Source of the DNA: Rhizobium sp. Root1220
Lineage (GTDB): Bacteria; Pseudomonadota; Alphaproteobacteria; Rhizobiales; Rhizobiaceae
Length of the DNA: 64,000 bases
Assembly: GCF_001426265.1 (NCBI RefSeq)
Contig: NZ_LMDG01000001.1
Coordinates: 316,450 to 380,449, forward strand
Reading direction: 5' to 3'
Shown: one piece after another, positions 8,736 through 16,817 of the stretch
How positions within the stretch are numbered: position 1 is the first letter of the stretch
Layout of the letters: each line of letters begins with the position of its first letter
The notes under the pieces: model-generated
Seen by the model: the letters and a program-made list of their open reading frames with translations, nothing else
Told to the model about the DNA's origin: nothing
The model's database searches: none
Translations under genes and position numbers: made by a program

Positions 8736-9188
8736 ATGAGCAAAGCCCTGACCTATATCATTTTCGTCGCCATCGTGCTCGGCGGCGGTGTGGCCATCGG
8801 CGTCAACAACCTTCCAGGCGAGTGGTATCAGTCGCTCGCCAAACCGCCTTTCAATCCGCCCAACTGGGTGTTCGGGCCGGCATGGTCTATTCTCTACGTC
8901 CTGATCGGCATTGCGGGAGCGCGCACGTGGATGCGCGGCCATCTCTCGATCGGCATGCTGATCTGGGCCTGGCAGGTGGTGTTCAATTTTCTCTGGTCAC
9001 CGTTCTTCTTCGGGTTGGAAATGCCAGTTGCGGCGCTCGCCGTCATCGTCGTGCTGCTGGTACTGATCCTTGCCTTCATCAGGAACCGCTGGAACGCCGA
9101 CCGCGTGGCCGCCTGGCTGTTCGTCCCCTATGCCGCCTGGGTCGGCTTCGCGACCATCCTCAACGCCTCGATCGTCTATTTGAACTGA
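8736..9188 (+). CDS. tspO: Tryptophan-rich sensory protein TspO/MBR
   Basis: A 150-residue integral membrane protein with five predicted helices. Family hallmarks are the W/P-rich loop GEWYQSLAKPPFNPPNWVFGPAWSILY (read as separate short motifs: WYQSL, KPPFNPP, WVFGPAW) and the WQVVFNFLWSPFFFG segment. Bacterial TspO binds porphyrins and other tetrapyrroles and in some alphaproteobacteria tunes photosynthesis or stress genes. I use ATG 8736 because it gives the normal family length; an upstream in-frame start at 8667 would overlap the preceding gene and add basic residues without family support. It follows the DUF1513 gene after 58 bases in the same direction, so it may be the last gene of the iron-linked operon. 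Confidence 0.92.
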   Translation: MSKALTYIIFVAIVLGGGVAIGVNNLPGEWYQSLAKPPFNPPNWVFGPAWSILYVLIGIAGARTWMRGHLSIGMLIWAWQVVFNFLWSPFFFGLEMPVAALAVIVVLLVLILAFIRNRWNADRVAAWLFVPYAAWVGFATILNASIVYLN

Positions 9189-9205
9189 AGGGCCGCGCCG
9201 AACAG

Positions 9206-9781
9206 CTATCGCTCCGCGAGAAAGTCGAGCAATCGGCGTTCGAGAACGGCAGCGGCAGCCGGATCGTAGGCTGCGAGCGAGCGGTCGGAAAAGAGGTGCG
9301 AGTTCCCAGGGTAGAGAAAGAGGCTTACGTCAGACGATTCGCCAACCAGCGCCCGGGCCGCTTCGATATCGCCATCGCCGACGAAAAACGGGTCGGCATC
9401 CATCGCATGGATCTGGGCGGGAAGTCCCTGCGGCCAGGCCGAACCGAATTCGGAACGCGGCAGGCAGGCGTGCAGAAAGATCGCGCCGCGCGCTCCCGAA
9501 CGTGTCTGAGCGAGATACTGCGCCGGGAGCACACCGAGGGAAATACCGAGGTAGACGAGATCGGTCGCAAGCAGATCGACGGCGCGAACCCCACGTTGGA
9601 CCAACTCGCTGAAGCCGATTTCCTGGGCATGCTGCATGCCCTGCTCCAGGGTGTCGAACGTCCGACCGGCAAAAAGATCGGGCGTATGGACTACGTGTCC
9701 GTCGGCCCCGAGGACAGCGGCAAGGCCGGCGACCCCTTTCGTCAATCCCTGCGCGTGGTGAAAGAGCACGACTTCAGCCAC
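9206..9781 (-). CDS. Dienelactone hydrolase-family alpha/beta hydrolase
   Basis: A 191-residue alpha/beta hydrolase. It starts MAEVVLFHHAQGLTKG, with the HHAQG block where this family has its oxyanion residues. The nucleophile elbow reads GISLG near residue 79, so the nucleophile is serine rather than the cysteine of classic dienelactone hydrolase. The charge relay is completed by the aspartate in MDADPFFVGDGD and the histidine in YPGNSHLFSD, both well placed. It is convergent with tspO, 17 bases apart. Substrate unknown; the short form is common in actinobacteria and rhizobia. Confidence 0.87.
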   Translation of the reverse strand: MAEVVLFHHAQGLTKGVAGLAAVLGADGHVVHTPDLFAGRTFDTLEQGMQHAQEIGFSELVQRGVRAVDLLATDLVYLGISLGVLPAQYLAQTRSGARGAIFLHACLPRSEFGSAWPQGLPAQIHAMDADPFFVGDGDIEAARALVGESSDVSLFLYPGNSHLFSDRSLAAYDPAAAAVLERRLLDFLAER

Positions 9782-9822
9782 GGCTGCCTCCCGAGTGGTT
9801 CACGCAGGCGAAATCGTAACAC

Positions 9823-10854
9823 TCAGCCGGACCGGGCCGATACCCAGCTGTGCCATTGAGTCTCGCTTCCATGGAATACATTGAGATCGATCCGGCCATC
9901 CACCCCGTGCGAGAGGCCCGAGCCGGAATACTGCCAGAAGATCCATTTTCGTCCCGGATAGATCTTGGCCGGATGTACCGCCACGGAACGCAGCCAGAAC
10001 GGATAGTCTAGGAATTCGCCCCTCAGATTGTCGCGATAGAAATCCGGCGCCGTATAGATGATCGGGCGCTGACCATAATGCCGCTCGAGCTTGTCCATGA
10101 AGACCTTCATCTTTTCCAGGACGTGCTGGCGCGAGGGCTGTCTCTTGCAGCTCGACTCGCCGTTCCACTCGACGTCGATGACGGGGGGAAGCGCGCCAGC
10201 CTCGCGCGGAACGTTGCGGATGAACCAGTCCGCCTGCTCGCCTGCCGTGCGGCACCAGTAGAAGAAGTGGTAGGCACCCCGCTTCAGTCCGGCTTGCTTG
10301 GCGTTCCGCCAGTTCTTCCTGAACATCGGATCAAGATGATCGCCGCCATCGGTTGCCTTTATGTAGACGAAGTTGGCGCCCTGCCCCTGCAACGTCGCCC
10401 AGTCGATATCACCCTGCCAGCGCGACACGTCGACGCCGTGCACCGCGAGCTTTCTCGGCGAGGCGGAGCCGAAGTTGATCGGCTTGGCATCGCGGAAGCG
10501 GTGGCTGTAGACCCTGGTGCGAGCGTCGGGCCTCGCATCGATCTCCGGCCGGGCAGGCACCACGAGCGCGACCTGCCTGTCCGATGGCACCGGTACGGCG
10601 ACGGTTCTGGTTTGAGGCAGGAATGCCTGGGGCTCGGGTACCGGGCCAGTCCAGCTCAATTCTTCCTGGGGCGGGGCTGCCTGCGGGACGGCGTTGCCGA
10701 CATCCGCGACGGGCACAGGCGCACTCGGCGTGACCGAACTGGTCATTTCCCGCGACGGTGCCACGGTCAGAACGGCTTCCGGGCCGGGACTCGATGTGCA
10801 GCCCGAAAAAGTCAGGCAGGCAAGGAGGATTGCTGGCACGGCCGATAGACGCAT
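9823..10854 (-). CDS. Glycoside hydrolase family 25 lysozyme, lipoprotein
   Basis: A 343-residue putative N,O-diacetylmuramidase that cuts peptidoglycan between MurNAc and GlcNAc. The N-terminus has a lipoprotein signal with a lipobox (LTFSGC). A proline-rich linker of about 100 residues follows. The catalytic domain begins at HGVDVSRWQGDIDWATL and has the GH25 signatures: VDVSRWQG with the active-site aspartate, FVYIKATDGG, GAYHFFYW, VIDVEWNG with the second acidic residue, and the end RIDLNVFHG. ATG 10854 starts the lipoprotein signal; a TTG at 10875 is possible but less likely. As an outer-membrane or periplasmic lipoprotein it probably takes part in cell-wall turnover rather than attack on other cells. 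Confidence 0.9.
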   Translation of the reverse strand: MRLSAVPAILLACLTFSGCTSSPGPEAVLTVAPSREMTSSVTPSAPVPVADVGNAVPQAAPPQEELSWTGPVPEPQAFLPQTRTVAVPVPSDRQVALVVPARPEIDARPDARTRVYSHRFRDAKPINFGSASPRKLAVHGVDVSRWQGDIDWATLQGQGANFVYIKATDGGDHLDPMFRKNWRNAKQAGLKRGAYHFFYWCRTAGEQADWFIRNVPREAGALPPVIDVEWNGESSCKRQPSRQHVLEKMKVFMDKLERHYGQRPIIYTAPDFYRDNLRGEFLDYPFWLRSVAVHPAKIYPGRKWIFWQYSGSGLSHGVDGRIDLNVFHGSETQWHSWVSARSG

Positions 10855-11069
10855 GGAAACTCGCACACAAAACAACTGTCGATGGCACTGTCCCGGTCAT
10901 CGGGGCCCGCCAACGCGAATGGCTAACTAAGATTTACCAAAAAAGACTGAATCCAATCTTTACGAACCGACAATGCGTTGCCCGTCGGTCGGACAATTGA
11001 TTTCGCACCTGCGCTTGTCGAATGCAGCGCACCATGCCAATTTCACCGCCGCAGGAAGGGCAAATCACA

Positions 11070-11519
11070 ATGACCGAAAACGACCGCGGCGATTTCCGCG
11101 AACGAATTCGCCGGAACTTTGCGCGCCAGGCGGCGCTGCATACGATCGGCGCCGAACTGACCCGCGTCGAGCATGCGATGGTGGAAATCGAGCTGACCTT
11201 CGACGTCAAGCTAACCCAGCAGCATGGCATTCTCCACGCGGGCGTGATTTCGGCGGCGCTTGATTCCGCCTGCGGATTTGCCGCCTATAGCGTGATCGAT
11301 CCCGACGCCTCGATCCTTACAATCGAGTTCAAGGTCAACCTTATGTCGCCAGGGCGCGGAGACCGCTTCCTGTTCCGCGGCGAGATCACCAAGCCAGGGT
11401 CGAATATCATCGTTGCGGATGGGCGCGGCTACGCGATCGGCGACGGGCCGGCGAAGTTGATCGCCTCGATGACGAGCACCATGATGATTGTCCGCGGCAG
11501 GGAAGGAATTACCGGATGA
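11070..11519 (+). CDS. PaaI-family hotdog-fold thioesterase
   Basis: A 149-residue hotdog thioesterase. The conserved core is HGILHAGVISAALDSACGFAA, where the HG and the aspartate in LDSA are the usual catalytic elements, followed by TIEFKVNLMSP. AGGAAGGG ten bases upstream supports ATG 11070; an in-frame ATG at 11022 would add 16 residues without homology. The stop overlaps the next start (ATGA), tying it to the nucleosidase gene. Substrate is probably an acyl-CoA; which one cannot be told. Confidence 0.86.
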   Translation: MTENDRGDFRERIRRNFARQAALHTIGAELTRVEHAMVEIELTFDVKLTQQHGILHAGVISAALDSACGFAAYSVIDPDASILTIEFKVNLMSPGRGDRFLFRGEITKPGSNIIVADGRGYAIGDGPAKLIASMTSTMMIVRGREGITG

Positions 11520-12154
11520 CGTTCGAGTTGAAATCGGTCGCGGGAAAATCGATCCTGTTCGTGATGGCCGCCGAGGCCGAATACGGTCCCTTCCTGCGTT
11601 CGCGCTTCGAGCCGCTGATGACGGGCGTCGGCCCCGTCGAGGCCGCGGTCGTGCTGACACGGGCGCTGACGCAACTCGACCACGCGGGCGACCTGCCGCA
11701 CCTCGTGGTATCGCTGGGCTCGGCAGGCTCCCCGAAGCTCGAGCAGACCGAGGTCTATCAGGTGACCTCTGTCTCCTATCGCGACATGGACGCCTCGGCG
11801 CTCGGCTTCGAGAAGGGGCGCACGCCGTTTCTCGACCTGCCCGCGACGATCGACCTGCCGCTTCGCATTCCGGGGATCGCCGAGGCCAGCCTCTCGACTG
11901 GCGGCAATGTCGTTTCCGGCGCGGCCTACACGGGCATAGAGGCCGACATGGTTGACATGGAGACCTTCGCCATCTTGCGCGCCTGCCAGGCTTACCAGCT
12001 GCCGCTGATCGGGCTTCGCGGCATTTCCGATGGCGTCGAGGAACTGCAGCATATTTCCGGCTGGACCGAATACCTGCATGTCGTCGACCGCAAGCTTTCC
12101 TATGCCGTCGACAGCCTGTACACCGCGCTGGAGGATGGCGTATTCTGGTTCTAG
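11516..12154 (+). CDS. 5'-methylthioadenosine/S-adenosylhomocysteine nucleosidase
   Basis: A 212-residue purine nucleosidase of the MTAN type, which splits methylthioadenosine and S-adenosylhomocysteine into adenine and the thioribose moiety. Visible signatures are ILFVMAAEAEYG (N-terminal strand with the catalytic glutamate region), VSLGSAGSPK, VDMETFAI with the ribose-binding ME pair, and LRGISDGVEE with the catalytic aspartate in SDG. ATG 11516 overlaps the thioesterase stop by four bases, so the two are coupled. It lies upstream of guaA, in keeping with purine salvage, although about 90 bases separate them. Confidence 0.88.
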   Translation: MTFELKSVAGKSILFVMAAEAEYGPFLRSRFEPLMTGVGPVEAAVVLTRALTQLDHAGDLPHLVVSLGSAGSPKLEQTEVYQVTSVSYRDMDASALGFEKGRTPFLDLPATIDLPLRIPGIAEASLSTGGNVVSGAAYTGIEADMVDMETFAILRACQAYQLPLIGLRGISDGVEELQHISGWTEYLHVVDRKLSYAVDSLYTALEDGVFWF

Positions 12155-12247
12155 GCCCTGCAAAACCGGGACAATCAATGCAATAAAATCCTCATGCAGC
12201 GGATTTCCCGCATTGCAAGACCGGGTGCTTTTCATTAAAGGCTCGCC

Positions 12248-13810
12248 ATGACCCAGACAGCACATCCCGACAGTGTCCTCATCGTCGATTTCGGCAGCCA
12301 GGTAACCCAGCTGATCGCGCGCCGCGTGCGCGAAGCCGGTGTCTACTGCGAGATCGTTCCCTTTCAGTCCGCCGAAGAAGGCTTCAAGCGCCTCCAGCCG
12401 AAAGCCGTGATCCTCTCCGGCAGCCCGGCCTCGACGGTCGATGATGGCTCGCCGCGGGCGCCGCAGATCATCTTCGACAGTGGCCTGCCGGTATTCGGGA
12501 TCTGCTACGGCCAACAGACGATGTGCATGCAGCTCGGTGGCAAGGTCGAGAGCGGCCATCACCGCGAATTCGGCCGCGCCTTCCTTGAGGTCGACGAAGA
12601 AAGCAAGCTGTTCGAGGGCCTCTGGTCCAAGGGCTCGCGCCATCAGGTGTGGATGAGCCACGGCGACCGTGTCACGGCACTGCCCGAAGGTTTCGAGGTC
12701 GTCGCGACCTCGCCCAACGCGCCCTACGCCTTCATCGCCGACGAGAAGCGCAAATATTACGGCGTGCAGTTCCATCCGGAAGTCGTGCATACGCCTGATG
12801 GCGCCAAGCTGATCGGCAACTTCATTCATAATATCGCCGGCATCAAGGGCGACTGGTCGATGTCGGCCTACCGCCAGAAGGCGGTCGAAGACATCCGCAG
12901 CCAAGTCGGCGACAAGCGCGTCATCTGCGCACTCTCCGGCGGCGTCGACAGCTCCGTCGCGGCGCTGCTGATCCACGAGGCGGTCGGCGACCAGCTCACC
13001 TGCGTGCTTGTCGACCACGGCCTGATGCGCAAGGACGAGGCGGCCAACGTCGTCGAAATGTTCCGCGAACACTACAACCTGCACCTGATCCACGTCGATG
13101 CCGCCGACAAGTTCATCGGCGAACTCGAGGGCGTCAGCGATCCCGAGACCAAGCGCAAGATCATCGGCCGGCTGTTCATCGAAACCTTCGAGGAAGAGGC
13201 CAAGAAGCTTGGCGGCGCCGACTTCCTTGGCCAGGGCACGCTCTATCCCGACGTCATCGAAAGCGTTTCCTTCACCGGCGGCCCGTCGGTGACGATCAAG
13301 TCGCACCACAATGTCGGTGGCCTGCCCGAGCGCATGAACATGCAGCTTGTCGAGCCGTTGCGCGAACTCTTCAAGGACGAAGTGCGCGCGCTCGGTAAGG
13401 AGCTCGGCCTCCCCGACAGCTTCATCGGCCGCCACCCCTTCCCCGGTCCGGGCCTTGCAATCCGCTGCCCGGGCGGCATAACCCGCGAAAAGCTGGAGAT
13501 TCTCCGCGAAGCCGACGCCATCTATCTCGACGAAATCCGCAAGGCCGGCCTCTACGACGCCATCTGGCAGGCTTTCGCCGTGCTGCTGCCGGTCCAGACC
13601 GTCGGCGTCATGGGCGACGGCCGTACCTACGAATTCGTCTGCGCGCTGCGCGCCGTCACTTCCGTCGACGGCATGACGGCGGATTTCTACCACTACGACA
13701 TGGAATTCCTCGGCCGCGCCGCCACCCGCATCATCAACGAAGTCCGCGGCATCAACCGCGTTGTCTACGATGTGACGAGCAAGCCTCCTGGGACGATCGA
13801 GTGGGAATAG
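12248..13810 (+). CDS. guaA: GMP synthase (glutamine-hydrolysing)
   Basis: A 520-residue GMP synthetase that converts XMP to GMP with ATP and glutamine. Residues 1-200 are the class I amidotransferase domain: [15 protein letters not shown] holds the catalytic cysteine, and [11 protein letters not shown] the His-Glu pair. Residues 215-390 are the ATP-pyrophosphatase domain with the P-loop [14 protein letters not shown]. The C-terminal dimerisation domain ends in [11 protein letters not shown], the invariant family terminus. Length is normal. The opposite strand carries a 754-codon open frame over this gene, a shadow of its codon usage. Confidence 0.98.
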   Translation: MTQTAHPDSVLIVDFGSQVTQLIARRVREAGVYCEIVPFQSAEEGFKRLQPKAVILSGSPASTVDDGSPRAPQIIFDSGLPVFGICYGQQTMCMQLGGKVESGHHREFGRAFLEVDEESKLFEGLWSKGSRHQVWMSHGDRVTALPEGFEVVATSPNAPYAFIADEKRKYYGVQFHPEVVHTPDGAKLIGNFIHNIAGIKGDWSMSAYRQKAVEDIRSQVGDKRVICALSGGVDSSVAALLIHEAVGDQLTCVLVDHGLMRKDEAANVVEMFREHYNLHLIHVDAADKFIGELEGVSDPETKRKIIGRLFIETFEEEAKKLGGADFLGQGTLYPDVIESVSFTGGPSVTIKSHHNVGGLPERMNMQLVEPLRELFKDEVRALGKELGLPDSFIGRHPFPGPGLAIRCPGGITREKLEILREADAIYLDEIRKAGLYDAIWQAFAVLLPVQTVGVMGDGRTYEFVCALRAVTSVDGMTADFYHYDMEFLGRAATRIINEVRGINRVVYDVTSKPPGTIEWE

Positions 13811-13903
13811 GCGAATAAGGGTACGCGGCTAGAAAAGTCATCGGCTGGTGTCGGGCGTCGTCGATCTGGCGCGTCCTTGGACGAGAGCCGTGAGGATGAT
13901 GCC

Positions 13904-14488
13904 GTGAGAGACCTGATCCTGAAAATGTCCATGTCGCTCGACGGCTTCGTGAGCGACATGGATGGCAGCAACAAATGGATGTTCGGAAGCGATCAGGAGG
14001 CGAAGGCCTGGTCCGTGGAGACGATATGGAACGCAAGCCTGCACATTATGGGCAGCCGCAGCTTCCGTGACATGGCCGCCTACTGGCCGACCTCCACCGA
14101 CATGTTCGCGCCGCCGATGAACCAGATTCCCAAGGCCGTCTTCTCACGACAGGGGCCAGCGATCCTCAGCCCGGCGCACACCGCAGAGCTGCAACCGGGC
14201 GCCGAGAGTTGGACGGAAGCCTATGTAGCAAGCGGTGACCTAGCGGAGGAAATCGCGACGTTGAAGGCCCAGGACGGCAAACCGATCATCGCTCACGGCG
14301 GCGTGAAATTCGCCCGCAGTCTCGTCGCCCAAGGACTGGTCGACCAGTTCATCCTGGCGGTGCACCCCGTAGCGCTGGGCAAGGGACTTCCGCTGTTTTC
14401 CGAGCTCGCCGCGCCAAAGCGTCTCAAGCTGGTGAGTTCCAGGGCCTTTCCGGGCGGCGCGATGGCACAGATCTACCGGCCGGCGTGA
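13904..14488 (+). CDS. Dihydrofolate reductase-family protein (RibD C-terminal type)
   Basis: A 194-residue protein of the DHFR/RibD-C superfamily, NADPH-dependent reductases whose substrates vary. Diagnostic stretches are LILKMSMSLDGFVS at the N-terminus, HIMGSRSFRDMAAYWP, KAVFSRQ, GDLAEEIATLKAQDGKPIIAHGG with the cofactor glycine pair, and DQFILAVHPVALGKGLPLF. GTG at 13904 follows GAGG at a normal distance; a TTG at 13877 lacks support. Genes of this kind are common accessory genes in soil bacteria; no pathway partner sits next to it. Confidence 0.85.
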   Translation: MRDLILKMSMSLDGFVSDMDGSNKWMFGSDQEAKAWSVETIWNASLHIMGSRSFRDMAAYWPTSTDMFAPPMNQIPKAVFSRQGPAILSPAHTAELQPGAESWTEAYVASGDLAEEIATLKAQDGKPIIAHGGVKFARSLVAQGLVDQFILAVHPVALGKGLPLFSELAAPKRLKLVSSRAFPGGAMAQIYRPA

Positions 14489-14527
14489 ACCCGTCGCCGA
14501 CCGCAGGACCGTACGGCGTGACGAGCG

Positions 14528-15187
14528 TCAGGCGCGATAGCCGGTTCGGGCGTCCCATCCCAGCATCGCGACCTCCGCTACGGCCTCCAGTTCAGCGCGG
14601 CTTGCCCCGTCGCGGGCGAGGAGCGACATGCCGCTCTGGACGGTCTGAATGAAGCGCGCGAGCGACGGGACATCAACAGAATCGGGAAACTCGCCCTCCG
14701 CGACGCCGCTGCGGAGCCGCGCCTCGACACGGTCGAACGCCACGGCACGCCCCAATCGCACGAGTTCGCCAAGCTCCGTATGTCCCTCGCTGCCGACAGA
14801 GGACAGCGTTACCATGCAGCCGCGGGGCATGTCGTTGTGACAGCCGGTCATCGTTGCAGCCGCGTCCAGAAGGAGAGACTCAACGGATTCGCGGGCAGTG
14901 CCGGCAGAAAAGAACCTGGCCCAGACCAGCGCCTGATAGTGGTCGCCGTAGTAGTGTAGCGCTTCGACATACAGCGCCTCCTTCGAGCCGAATGCGGCGT
15001 AGAGGCTGGGCGACCCTATCCCAATCGCCTCCGTAAGGTCCGAGATGGACGTTGCTTCGTAGCCTTTGTGCCAGAACAGTCGGGTCGCCTGCGCCAGGGC
15101 GGCCTCGCGGTCGAACGCGCGGGGCCGCCCGCGAAGGGCGGGCGTTGTGCTTTTCTGGGTCTGTGGCGTCTTCGGTGATTTCTGCAT
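14528..15187 (-). CDS. TetR/AcrR-family transcriptional repressor
   Basis: A 219-residue regulator. The DNA-binding domain spans about residues 20-75: RGRPRAFDREAALAQATRLFW, then the helix-turn-helix SISDLTEAIGIGSPSLYAAFGSK. The rest is the ligand-binding and dimer domain, of the type with a conserved cysteine pair (TGCHNDMPRGCMV), often seen in regulators of oxidoreductase genes. It is divergent from an SDR gene 81 bases away, the usual arrangement for a local repressor and its target. I start it at ATG 15187; an upstream in-frame start at 15223 would run into the shared operator region. The ligand is unknown. Confidence 0.9.
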   Translation of the reverse strand: MQKSPKTPQTQKSTTPALRGRPRAFDREAALAQATRLFWHKGYEATSISDLTEAIGIGSPSLYAAFGSKEALYVEALHYYGDHYQALVWARFFSAGTARESVESLLLDAAATMTGCHNDMPRGCMVTLSSVGSEGHTELGELVRLGRAVAFDRVEARLRSGVAEGEFPDSVDVPSLARFIQTVQSGMSLLARDGASRAELEAVAEVAMLGWDARTGYRA

Positions 15188-15250
15188 CGATCGATATTTA
15201 ATTCGATTGACTCCCCTCGGCAACCCGCCTAGTCATTTATATATCGATCA
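15185..15250. promoter_or_regulatory. Shared control region of the TetR/SDR pair with ATCGAT repeats
   Basis: The 81-base gap and its edge contain ATCGAT at 15186, a second at 15190 (as ATCGATCGAT) and a third at 15243 inside TATATATCGATCA, which sits just upstream of the SDR start. An ATTCGAT at about 15201 forms an imperfect inverted repeat with the first pair. These are the best candidates for TetR operators, but no clean -35/-10 pair could be fixed. Confidence 0.35.
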
Positions 15251-15268
15251 CTACAGAAAGGAACAACC

Positions 15269-16009
15269 ATGAATGAACTGCTCGGCAAGCGCGCTCTGGT
15301 CACCGGCGGCTCCCGCGGTATCGGCGCCGGCATCGCGTTGGCGCTCGCGGACAAGGGAGCGGATGTGGCGATCTCCTATGAGCGCTCGGCAGACCGAGCC
15401 GGTGACGTAGTCCGGTCTATCGAAGCCAAGGGGCGGCGGGCGGTCGCCATTGCGGCCGACAGTGCCGATCCGGCGGCCATGAAGCGATTGGTCGACCAGA
15501 CGATCGAGAAGCTCGGCGGCCTCGACATCCTCGTCAACAACGCCGGCATCGCCCGCATGGGCATGGTCGTTGACATGAGCCTCGCCGACATCGACGCACT
15601 TCTGAACGTCAACGTGCGTGCCGCAGTTCTCGCCGCGCAAGCAGCCATCCCGCATCTTGGCGAAGGGGGGCGCATCCTTATCGTTGGCTCGTCTGTCGCA
15701 GAACGGACGCTCAGTCCCGGCGTGGCGGTGTATTCGATGACAAAATCCGCGCTCGTCGCCTTTACCCGGGGTCTCGCACGCGAACTTGGACCCCGAGACA
15801 TCACCGTTAACCTGGTTCAGCCGGGATTTACCGATACCGACATGAACCCTGCCGATGGCGTGCATGGCGACATGCTGCGCGGCATGACCCCGCTTGGTCG
15901 CTTCGGCACGCCGGGCGACGTGGCAGCCGCTGCGGCGTTCCTTGCGAGCCCGGCTGCCAGGCAAATCACCGGCGCCACCATAACCGTGGATGGTGGGCTG
16001 AATACGTAA
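15269..16009 (+). CDS. SDR-family oxidoreductase (3-oxoacyl-ACP reductase-like)
   Basis: A 246-residue classical short-chain dehydrogenase. It has the cofactor motif TGGSRGIGAGIA (TGxxxGxG), the structural motif NNAG, and the catalytic Ser-Tyr-Lys set (GSSVAER, then YSMTKSA with YxxxK). The C-terminus ATITVDGGLNT is the family standard. The Arg of RxxR-type NADP preference is suggested by SRG after TGG. The GGAA ribosome site lies just before ATG 15269. It is divergent from a TetR gene that probably represses it. The real substrate may be a xenobiotic ketone or alcohol rather than an acyl-ACP. Confidence 0.92.
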   Translation: MNELLGKRALVTGGSRGIGAGIALALADKGADVAISYERSADRAGDVVRSIEAKGRRAVAIAADSADPAAMKRLVDQTIEKLGGLDILVNNAGIARMGMVVDMSLADIDALLNVNVRAAVLAAQAAIPHLGEGGRILIVGSSVAERTLSPGVAVYSMTKSALVAFTRGLARELGPRDITVNLVQPGFTDTDMNPADGVHGDMLRGMTPLGRFGTPGDVAAAAAFLASPAARQITGATITVDGGLNT

Positions 16010-16171
16010 AGAACTCGGCGGTTCCGCGCTCCCTGGAACGATGCGAAAGGGTGCTCACCCGCCACATTGTGCGCAACAACCTCGATCCACACTTTCGACG
16101 CCAGCATTCAAGCAACAGTCGACTGGCGTGGACCCCCGGTAGCATCCCGTGATGCGGCCGGGGGGCCGCCG

Positions 16172-16735
16172 TCAAAAATCCATCGATTGTTGCGCCTGCT
16201 TCGGCGGCGCCAGGCTGACGCCTTCGAGTTCGAGCATTCTCGTCTTGGATGACGCGCCGCCGGGCGCGGAAAAGCCGCCGATCTTGCCGCCTGCGGCCAA
16301 CACCCGGTGACACGGAATAATCAGAGCAACCGGGTTTTTCGCCATCGCCTGGCCGACATCGCGCGCCATCTCGGGCCCGGCGCCGAGTTGCTTGGCGAGT
16401 GCACCGTAGGTCGTTGTGTGACCCCAACCGATCTGACGCGCGGCGGCGTAGATCCTCCGGAAGAAGGCGTCCTGTCCGTCGAGGTCGAGCTTGACGTCCG
16501 AGAAGTCGGTCGGCTTTCCCTCGAAGTAGCGCTGCACGGCGGAGACGGCGTCAGCCACCTCTGGCGTCGGTTCGGCGGGCTCGGAGCCCGGCACGCGGCG
16601 CAGCAGAAGACGCTCGGTCCCCTCGGCACTGCCGGTCGGCAATTGGAAGCGGGTGATGCCGACATCGCTCCAGGCTATCCCGCAGAAACCACCCGCGGTT
16701 TTGAAGATACAGTATTTGCTGGCTGCCTGTTCCAT
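16172..16735 (-). CDS. Methylated-DNA--protein-cysteine methyltransferase
   Basis: A 187-residue O6-alkylguanine-DNA alkyltransferase, a suicide repair protein that takes the alkyl group onto its own cysteine. The active site IIPCHRVLAAGGKIGGFSAPGG contains PCHRV, and the upstream YGALAKQLG helix is the DNA-recognition element. There is no AraC-like Ada domain, so this is the Ogt type. AGGAGG lies eight bases from the second ATG (16735) and only two from an ATG at 16741, so I take the second. About 160 bases without features separate it from the SDR gene. Confidence 0.93.
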   Translation of the reverse strand: MEQAASKYCIFKTAGGFCGIAWSDVGITRFQLPTGSAEGTERLLLRRVPGSEPAEPTPEVADAVSAVQRYFEGKPTDFSDVKLDLDGQDAFFRRIYAAARQIGWGHTTTYGALAKQLGAGPEMARDVGQAMAKNPVALIIPCHRVLAAGGKIGGFSAPGGASSKTRMLELEGVSLAPPKQAQQSMDF

Positions 16736-16817
16736 GATCATAGCCTCCTAACCGGCATGCCATGAAAATCGTGCAGCAACGGCTGGAATTCAACCCGTTT
16801 CTTGTGCCGTGGCCGGT

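Noticed and set aside
11429..13693. A 754-codon leftward frame over guaA
   Set aside because: Antisense shadow of guaA and the nucleosidase gene, which are certain.
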